A stretch of 11,368 bases of DNA, taken from NCBI GenBank assembly GCA_001584585.1, contig LSYV01000007.1, forward strand, positions 2,881,609 through 2,892,976, in the 5' to 3' direction. The notes beneath the pieces were generated by a model, which saw only the letters and a program-made list of their open reading frames with translations, searched no databases and had not been told where the DNA came from. Made by a program: the position numbers and the translations under genes. Positions 9,201 to 11,368 of the stretch are shown here, in pieces; the stretch's first letter is position 1; each line of letters begins with the position of its first letter. This DNA comes from Gonium pectorale. Lineage: Eukaryota > Chlorophyta > Chlorophyceae > Chlamydomonadales > Volvocaceae.

Positions 9201-11368
9201 GCGTGTGGCGCCACTGCCGCCGTCCCCGGGGGCGTCGGGCCCGCCAAGCAGCCCCGCTGCCAGCGGGAAGGCCAGGCAGGCCACCAGCGTCGCGTCGGGC
9301 AGGGTCCCGCTGGCAGCGGCCTCGGAGCGCATCAACGGCAGAATGGCCGACTCAAACACGTCCGCCGCCGCCAGCTGTCGCACACCCAGCTGCGCCAGCC
9401 CCGCCAGGAGAACGCCGCGCTGGCCGCCCTCCGCCGGCACCGCCGCCAGCAGGTCCGGGCTGAGGAATTGCAGACCCGTGCCGGCGCCGGCGCCAGCGGT
9501 GTCGCGAAGGGGCGAGAGCAGCGGCTCGAGGTTGCGCGGGAGGCCCACGGACTGCAGCAGCGCCGCCAGGCTCGCGCCGCCGCCGGCGCTGGTAGCGACC
9601 GATCCATGGGTGGGCGAGCGACCGGCGGGACGGCGGGCGCGGCTGGTAGCGGGCGCCTGACCGGTTCCAGACCCGGCCTCGCCCGATCCTGGGATGAAGA
9701 ACACGGGCTCCCTCGCCTCGTTCGGCGCCACACGCTCTGTCCGCCCCGCCAGCTGCAGCAGCGGCAGACTGCGCAGCGTGCTCCAGGCGGCCTCCGACGC
9801 TGCGCTGCGCTGGGCGCGGCGCGCGGCGCCTCCGCCCTGCTGCCAGCCCTGCTGCCAGGTGCTGCTCGGGTCCGCCCATCTGGCGGCCGGAGCGACCTGC
9901 CAACCCGCTGCCGACCCGCCTGCAGATCCGGCTCCGGCGGCCGCCGCTCCTCCCTGGGCCGCCGTTGCGTCGGGGCCCTCCGCGCCCTCCACCCCGAGCA
10001 TACAAAACACCACCACCAGCAGCCGGGCCAGCACGGGCAGCTTGAGGCGCTCCCGCGGGCGGCCCTCGCCGTCGGTAGGGACCAGCAGCGCTCCCAGCAG
10101 GGACACCTGCGGTTAGCAAGCGCCCCGGAAGGGCAGCGGGGGGACAGTGGGCTTGGAAGGCATACTCAATAGAGAAGCCTGGGGGCGCATGCCTCTCGCG
10201 ACCGTCAAAAGGTTACAGGTTACAGGTCAAAAGGACTGAGAGTTGAGGGGCAAAGGAGGTTCTCCGGGCGATAGCGCGAAGCACCGCCATCCCTTCCTGG
10301 TGGTCCTGCGCACATATGAACCACTAGGCCGGTGGTTTGAACGGGTTTATAAGCACGGACCGGCTATTCCTGAAGTCTAGACCGATGCCCAAGCCCGATC
10401 GCCAAAGACCGCCCGACCCGAAGCAACTAGAATAGCAGAAGGTGCGAGTCTCAGGGGGGATCCCGGTGTCCCACCCGCCCGCAAAGGAGGTCCCATAGTC
10501 GCCGACTGGGTCCCAAGGGCAGCGGGGGAAAGGGAGCCGTCGGGCCGTCAATTGACCCATGGAATGGACGGCTACCAGCGGGGAGGGGGTCTTCGGTCGA
10601 TGGCTGCAATCCAAAACGGACAATCACTGCGCAGACGGCAGACGTTGCATTATGTGGACATGCCTGCCAGCGACAGCGCCACAGCTGCTTCGCGGCGCGT
10701 CCCTCGCGCGGCCTGACACGCCCGCACGCGCACAACGCACGCTCGGTCCCAACTCCCCATCTCGGTCGGTCGGTCGGTCGCTGCTGCGCCCACCCAATCC
10801 CAATCCCAGGCCGGTCTGCAGCGCTCCTCCGCTGCACACCGCGTCCCACCATGTCGCGTGCCGTGAAGTCCTGCACGCCCAGCAGCGCCCGCAGCGGGGG
10901 GCTGGCGTGCAGCGGGGCGACCCCCTCGTGCAGGAAGTACAGGTCGGCGTCGCGCAGGGCCAGCTGCGGGTGTGTGTGGGGGGGGGGGGCGGCAGAGGGG
11001 ACGGGGGGTAGAGGGGGAGGGGTCAGGAGGGCCGGAGGTGGGAGTCTCGCGACGCACGTGTTAATGTGCGATCAACCCGTGCCGTGCCCGGTGGGTCCAG
11101 TGGGCAGTGGCCAACCGCACAGGCAGCCCCATGCTCCCCGGATGACCAACAGTTGGGGGGCCATCAGCCATAACAGCAAACAGCTGCCCCTGAGCACTGT
11201 CAGCGAGCACCGCTGGCGAGCGTGGCAAACTCCCCCGCAGCCCAAGTGCAACCCGGCCGCCTTGGCTCGCAGGGGGGGAGTGGTTGCGTCGCACCGCGCT
11301 GGAGCGCACCCACACCACCGGTTGCCCGGCGGGAGCCACGCACTCAAGCACGCACGCACGCACGCACC
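71..11368 (-). CDS. NOV: NO VEIN-like giant protein, internal to near-C-terminal part, 16 exons, open at both ends
   Basis: Joined exons: 11368..11295, 10963..10850, 10106..8802, 8388..7646, 7410..7328, 6999..6400, 6042..5819, 5441..5250, 4903..4666, 3563..3303, 3034..2880, 2716..2502, 2327..2252, 1925..1176, 944..473, 200..71. They make 5632 nt and about 1876 codons in one stop-free frame; every junction is GT-AG and phase compatible. Family assignment rests on the C-terminal NOV_C (DUF3883) core: RWGEALVF (residues 1790-1797), APYDILLTR (about 1826-1834), YIEVKSS (1847-1853) and FEISAQELALAQ (1861-1872). It also rests on NOV-type motifs upstream such as LLGVQDFTARDM, AFAEEPLIWVP, RFYRASEVVLSDPTG, GLRFLPTLAGVW and ALPFAQRFLA. 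Arabidopsis NOV is a large nuclear protein needed for vein formation and auxin-dependent patterning; its biochemical activity is not known to me, and the algal role must differ because there are no veins. The GHKL ATPase-like region and the start lie beyond 11368, the C-terminus beyond 1. Ortholog status is inferred; family membership is firm. Confidence 0.9.
473..944 (-). CDS. NOV-like gene, exon 15: Ala-rich linker and first half of NOV_C domain
   Basis: 472 nt, residues 1677-1834, leaves one G. Acceptor CCCTGCAG|CTG; donor CGCG|GTGAGC. After LEIPDVAAGDEGL comes about 90 residues rich in Ala/Gly. The NOV_C (DUF3883) domain starts at about 615: SVARWGEALVFSLLRR, then WSVDWVSSRPESHNAPYDIL. 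The Glu at 596-594 and the Asp at 491-489 are the positions expected for acidic residues of a PD-(D/E)XK-like core. The upstream intron is 231 bp (945..1175). Confidence 0.92.
1176..1925 (-). CDS. NOV-like gene, exon 14, low-complexity linker
   Basis: 750 nt, 250 codons, phase 0 to 0, residues 1427-1676. Acceptor CGGCAG|GAT; donor GACTGG|GTAAGG. It starts DTNPDRDERLEAAERYACER and then LPEGEATWQM, matching the NOV 'k-x-p-x-L-P-x-x-E-x-x-W' segment. Most of the remainder is Ala/Pro/Glu-rich with a Gln run (about 1640-1670) and is probably disordered. A more ordered-looking patch, RPDYWRDVERWSY, lies at about 1346-1388, before a Gly-rich tail. This is the linker leading to the C-terminal domain. 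Confidence 0.83.
1926..2251 (-). other. intron 13 (326 bp)
   Basis: Donor GTGCGA at 2251; acceptor CGCCGGCAG ending at 1926 after a CA/GT run. Phase 0 on both sides. It is less GC-rich than the exons. No gene was seen inside. Confidence 0.82.
2252..2327 (-). CDS. NOV-like gene, exon 13 (small, 76 nt)
   Basis: Acceptor GACTGCAG|G completes the Arg codon left by exon 12; donor GAGCAG|GTGCGA, phase 0; residues 1401-1426. Encodes LFTADSAVDPELSSFLLCLL, equivalent to the 'lyt ... sD-x-x-l-f-x-E-l-s-r-L-l' segment in plant NOV. The upstream intron is 174 bp (2328..2501). Confidence 0.87.
2502..2716 (-). CDS. NOV-like gene, exon 12
   Basis: 215 nt, residues 1330-1401, leaves two bases (CG) of an Arg codon. 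Acceptor CCCCAG|GTA; donor ACACG|GTAGGT, which lies one base before an in-frame TAG, so splicing is required here. Encodes VIRTLYLPGRPP, a Gln/Glu-rich insert (LQQLQQEEQPE), and LLVGDPRNVIKICDEITR. It is preceded by a 163-bp intron (2717..2879) holding an 11-G run near 2777. Confidence 0.85.
2880..3034 (-). CDS. NOV-like gene, exon 11
   Basis: 155 nt, residues 1278-1329, ends phase 0. Acceptor CATCCCAG|GG; donor CTGCGG|GTGAGG. Encodes AAERLLRVALPFAQRFLASQ, then RQYAALRGAVAARLEQLRVFEVEPGSLR. This corresponds to the well conserved 'aLpyaQRyi ... y ... L ... l-x-v-x-x-V' block of NOV proteins. The preceding intron is 268 bp (3035..3302). Confidence 0.9.
3303..3563 (-). CDS. NOV-like gene, exon 10
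   Basis: 261 nt, residues 1191-1278. Acceptor CCCCAG|GT; donor CAGCCAG|GTGGGG leaving one G. Encodes VHVVDLELLSSG, a Gly/Ser/Asn-rich insert (about 3410-3530), then LAALLSGLGVQRLSEFVHEEVTHRG. The last matches the NOV 'L-G-I/V-x-x-L-S-E-x-V-x-x-E' helix. The alternative upstream acceptor at 3718 would break the frame with exon 9. Confidence 0.87.
3564..4665 (-). other. intron 9 (1102 bp), longest intron
   Basis: Donor GTGAGT at 4665; acceptor CCCCCCCCCCAG ending at 3564. It splits a Gly codon after its first base, and the joined segment (LARLFGSSPG then VHVVDLELL) reads as continuous family sequence, so no minus-strand exon appears to be missing. A second poly-C acceptor-like site lies at 3730-3718. 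The part from about 3870 to 4620 is pyrimidine-rich on the plus strand and unlike the other introns; see the plus-strand candidate below. Confidence 0.78.
4453..4560 (+). other. plus-strand coding-like stretch inside intron 9 (possible exon of a nested gene or mobile-element remnant)
   Basis: Preceded on the plus strand by CCAAATTTTCAG (ending 4452), a near-ideal 3' splice acceptor, and followed by GA|GTATGC, a fair donor. Between them one frame is open and protein-like: DYDQRRHAAALLAHSVVEVS, then VVNNYAKTTTSSSIE. I recognise no family. It could be a short exon of an antisense nested gene, a transposon fragment or chance. Confidence 0.25.
4666..4903 (-). CDS. NOV-like gene, exon 9
   Basis: 238 nt, residues 1112-1191. 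Acceptor CTGCTAG|GTT; donor CCGG|GTGAGT (best-consensus donor in the gene). Encodes VGAILATWAKDAPTS, an Ala/Ser/Thr-rich insert (about 4800-4860), then GLRFLPTLAGVWCSPEEG and LWNDLPDLARLFGSSPG. The last two match the 'lPt-x-x-x-W ... D-x-x-L-x-x-x-F' segment of plant NOV. Confidence 0.88.
4904..5249 (-). other. intron 8 (346 bp)
   Basis: Donor GTGCCG at 5249 followed by a C/G run; acceptor CCTGCTAG ending at 4904. Phase 0 on both sides. Holds the CATACGTC repeat cluster (5056-5111) and nothing else recognised. Confidence 0.82.
5056..5111. repeat. CATACGTC repeat cluster with palindrome and TACGTCA boxes
   Basis: CATACGTC occurs at 5059-5066, 5072-5079 and 5103-5110. ACGCATACG (5056-5064) is inverted as CGTATGCGT (5079-5087). 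CATACG-T-CGTATG (5072-5084) is itself palindromic. TACGTCA, a bZIP/CRE-type half site, occurs at 5061-5067 and 5105-5111. The AT content is higher than in surrounding sequence. A regulatory role is only a possibility. Confidence 0.8.
5250..5441 (-). CDS. NOV-like gene, exon 8
   Basis: 192 nt, 64 codons, phase 0 to 0, residues 1048-1111. Acceptor GCCAG|ACA; donor GCACAG|GTGCCG. Encodes TLSFFEDLCVVEQGPVGPYG, fitting the NOV segment where a tyrosine-proline turn (HYPPK in exon 7) is followed by a FF-x-x-x-C-x-V helix. Ends in a helical stretch, DYLAALGAVLRRAE. Confidence 0.88.
5442..5818 (-). other. intron 7 (377 bp)
   Basis: Donor GTGCGG at 5818; acceptor GGCCGCCAG ending at 5442. Phase 0 on both sides. 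Contains a strong 10-bp-arm hairpin (5704-5738, listed separately). No gene was seen. Confidence 0.82.
5704..5738. repeat. inverted repeat, 10-bp arms, 15-nt loop
   Basis: GGCGCCAGCG at 5704-5713 is the perfect reverse complement of CGCTGGCGCC at 5729-5738. It lies within intron 7, about 80 bp from the donor on the sense strand. Confidence 0.85.
5819..6042 (-). CDS. NOV-like gene, exon 7
   Basis: 224 nt, residues 973-1047, ends phase 0. Acceptor CCGCAG|AC; donor CCCAAG|GTGCGG. Encodes LRPGRFYRASEVVLSDPTG, matching the 'f-y-x-x-x-e-v-x-w-x-D-P-T-G' segment that follows the P-L-I-V-P motif in plant NOV, and ends VLDVHYPPK. This pairing of motifs across the exon 6/7 junction confirms the donor choice. 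Confidence 0.9.
6043..6399 (-). other. intron 6 (357 bp)
   Basis: Donor GTGGGT at 6399; acceptor GTCCGCAG ending at 6043. Splits an Asp codon after its first base. Apart from the GGGT repeat at the donor and a few CCGTACGG-type short palindromes near 6255-6280, nothing is seen in it. Confidence 0.82.
6386..6401 (-). repeat. (GGGT)4 G-quadruplex motif overlapping the exon 6 donor
   Basis: On the sense strand four GGG runs are separated by single T (6401 down to 6386). The donor GT of exon 6 (6399-6398) lies inside the first GGGT unit, so the 5' splice site is embedded in the motif. The repeat also supplies several alternative GTGGG donors in steps of 4 bases. Confidence 0.9.
6400..6999 (-). 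CDS. NOV-like gene, exon 6, with acidic insert
   Basis: 600 nt, residues 773-973. Acceptor CCGCAG|GC; the donor is CCGG|GTGGGT, leaving one G that pairs with AC of exon 7 to give Asp. It opens with GDLPLPFIAPSASLPPDSPL and a helix DLVLSILRRLSD. A 90-residue Asp/Glu/Ala-rich and then Gly/Arg-rich segment (about 6811-6538) follows, probably disordered. Conserved sequence resumes at LRFSTERLASVYRFLE and closes with AFAEEPLIWVP, very like the 'F-x-E-x-P-L-I-x-v-P' segment of plant NOV. Confidence 0.88.
7000..7327 (-). other. intron 5 (328 bp)
   Basis: Donor GTGCGG at 7327; acceptor CCCCGCAG ending at 7000. Splits a Gly codon after its first base. No internal gene or notable structure was seen. 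Confidence 0.82.
7328..7410 (-). CDS. NOV-like gene, exon 5 (small, 83 nt)
   Basis: Needed to restore phase: exon 4 leaves two bases and exon 6 expects one, and this exon converts between them exactly. Acceptor TCCCAG|G completes AGG (Arg); donor GGAG|GTGCGG leaves one G. Encodes WLPCALGYAASAAEVL, then a short leucine helix ending LLELFG. Confidence 0.85.
7646..8388 (-). CDS. NOV-like gene, exon 4
   Basis: 743 nt, starts phase 0 and ends with two bases (AG) of an Arg codon; residues 498-745. Acceptor CTGCAG|GCG; donor CGCAG|GTGCGG. Starts AWLWLLGELGATPFLRL, a continuation of the helical block in exon 3. It contains an Asp/Ala insert (about 7950-7985, ADSDADGDADSKAD) and a leucine-rich helix, AKQLLLLAETLQELWEE. 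It ends with SSFILQLRTR, which continues as RWLPCALGY in exon 5, a W-L-P turn typical of this family. Confidence 0.88.
8569..8594. repeat. inverted repeat, 9-bp arms, 8-nt loop
   Basis: CGCGACCGA at 8569-8577 pairs perfectly with TCGGTCGCG at 8586-8594. It sits inside intron 3 about 40 bp from the GGGGT tract. The GC-rich arms would form a stable hairpin in the pre-mRNA. Confidence 0.85.
8631..8663 (-). repeat. (GGGGT)6 tandem repeat in intron 3, G-quadruplex type
   Basis: The plus strand reads six perfect ACCCC units followed by ACC. On the transcribed sense (minus) strand this is GGGGT repeated, with six G4 runs separated by single T, a textbook quadruplex-forming pattern that would appear in the pre-mRNA. 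Confidence 0.95.
8802..10106 (-). CDS. NOV-like gene, exon 3 (largest exon)
   Basis: 1305 nt, exactly 435 codons, phase 0 to 0, residues 63-497. Acceptor CCGCAG|GTG and donor AAGAAG|GTGCGC. Family-like stretches include RLKLPVLARLLVVVF near the start; LPLLQLAGRTERVA then PVFFIPGSGE in the middle, followed by LQFLSPDLLAAV; and LGVRQLAAADVFESAILPLM with LVACLAFPLAAGLL. Near the end come LRRCAVLITDKGRIRC and DVYLPPAL, which match the shape of NOV regions where a 'learn/fill with wording' strand is followed by a proline-rich turn. Between these lie Ala/Gly-rich inserts (about 9890-9960 and 9590-9670) that look disordered. There is a short Trp/Gln-rich stretch near 9840. Confidence 0.9.
10107..10849 (-). 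other. intron 2 (743 bp)
   Basis: Donor GTGGGA at 10849; acceptor CTAACCGCAG ending at 10107. It joins phase 0 to phase 0 and gives a continuous family-like segment, so no exon is missing. The middle (about 10190-10640) is less GC-rich than its surroundings. It carries a tandem GGTTACA pair flanked by direct GTCAAAAGG copies (10204-10234), two copies of GCAAAGGAGGT (10250-10260 and 10481-10491) and a CGGT repeat near 10763-10779. No supported gene was found. Confidence 0.75.
10850..10963 (-). CDS. NOV-like gene, exon 2
   Basis: 114 nt, phase 0 to 0, residues 25-62. Acceptor CCCGCAG|CTG; donor GACATG|GTGGGA. It encodes LALRDADLYFLHEG, then the family-like segment LRALLGVQDFTARDM, which joins directly to VSLLGALLVP of exon 3. 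The LLGV...D pattern is a recurring element of NOV/sacsin-type repeats, which supports the unusual distance to exon 3. Confidence 0.8.
10964..11294 (-). other. intron 1 (331 bp)
   Basis: Minus-strand donor GTGCGA at 11294 and acceptor CCCGCAG ending at 10964. The acceptor is preceded by a long C run and a CA repeat (plus strand about 10970-10992: GTGTGTGTGG then G-run). I see no gene inside. Confidence 0.5.
11295..11368 (-). CDS. NOV-like gene, exon 1 of the window (5' end outside or at about 11344)
   Basis: Encodes VLECVAPAGQPVVWVRSSA in the frame that continues into exon 2 (phase 0). The donor is GCG|GTGCGA with GT at 11294-11293. The pattern 'hydrophobic-x-C-V ... vWV' resembles the position in sacsin/NOV proteins where a strand ending in W precedes the next module. 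The 5' limit is uncertain. Between the window edge and TTGAG (11344) there is only a GTGC microsatellite and no clear acceptor, so either the exon runs past 11368 or it starts after that weak AG. Confidence 0.5.
11348..11367. repeat. (GCAC)5 microsatellite at the window edge
   Basis: Five perfect GCAC units on the plus strand (GTGC on the sense strand). They lie in or directly upstream of exon 1. If translated they would read as a C-V-R-A unit. Confidence 0.95.

Noticed and set aside
8826..10172. 448-codon plus-strand open frame
   Set aside because: It lies antisense to exon 3. Its sequence is Arg/Gln/Gly-rich, as expected of GC-rich antisense shadow, and it matches no family, while the minus-strand frame has NOV-like motifs and proper splice borders.
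10300..10370. tRNA-like B box (GGTTTGAACGG) in intron 2
   Set aside because: I could not find a matching A box, acceptor stem or anticodon stem around it.
10324..10623. 99-codon minus-strand open frame in intron 2
   Set aside because: No family resemblance, and exons 2 and 3 join in phase 0 without it into a continuous NOV-like segment.
11061..11294. Rest of the 100-codon minus-strand frame downstream of exon 1
   Set aside because: Beyond the GTGCGA donor the sequence loses family resemblance, and exon 2 joins in phase after the donor, so this part is treated as intron.

Overview
The window looks like nuclear DNA of a chlorophyte green alga, most likely from the Chlamydomonas/Volvox group (Chlamydomonadales). 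The signs are very high GC, G/C-ending codons, Ala/Gly/Pro-rich insertions in the protein, many introns of about 160-1100 bp with GTGCG/GTGAG donors and TGCAG/CGCAG acceptors, and homopolymer or short-repeat tracts in introns. The lineage is inferred from style, not from a marker gene.

Almost everything is explained by one large gene on the minus strand that runs through the whole window and is open at both ends. I recognise it as a relative of plant NO VEIN (NOV), a giant protein with a sacsin-like N-terminal half and a C-terminal NOV_C/DUF3883 domain. I could build 16 exons (the first and last open to the outside) whose 15 junctions all have GT-AG borders and compatible phases. Together they give one reading frame of 5632 nt, about 1876 codons, without a stop. 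Transcription order is: exon 1 (11368..11295), 2 (10963..10850), 3 (10106..8802), 4 (8388..7646), 5 (7410..7328), 6 (6999..6400), 7 (6042..5819), 8 (5441..5250), 9 (4903..4666), 10 (3563..3303), 11 (3034..2880), 12 (2716..2502), 13 (2327..2252), 14 (1925..1176), 15 (944..473), 16 (200..71). Residue numbers below count from the first complete codon in the window (11366..11364).

Exons 1-14 encode the long helical middle part of NOV-like proteins. It is broken by lineage-specific low-complexity inserts: an acidic stretch in exon 6, and Gln/Ala/Pro-rich stretches in exons 14 and 15. Exons 15 and 16 carry the start of the NOV_C domain, which has the residue spacing of a PD-(D/E)XK-type fold. The expected upstream GHKL-type ATPase domain, the start codon, the end of NOV_C and the stop codon lie outside the window.

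The introns hold G-quadruplex-type repeats, one of them overlapping a donor site, together with hairpins and short tandem repeats. The 1.1 kb intron 9 has plus-strand features (three pyrimidine-AG acceptor-like sites and a short coding-like stretch) that the minus-strand gene does not explain. No RNA gene, complete transposon, CRISPR array or bacterial-type operon was seen.
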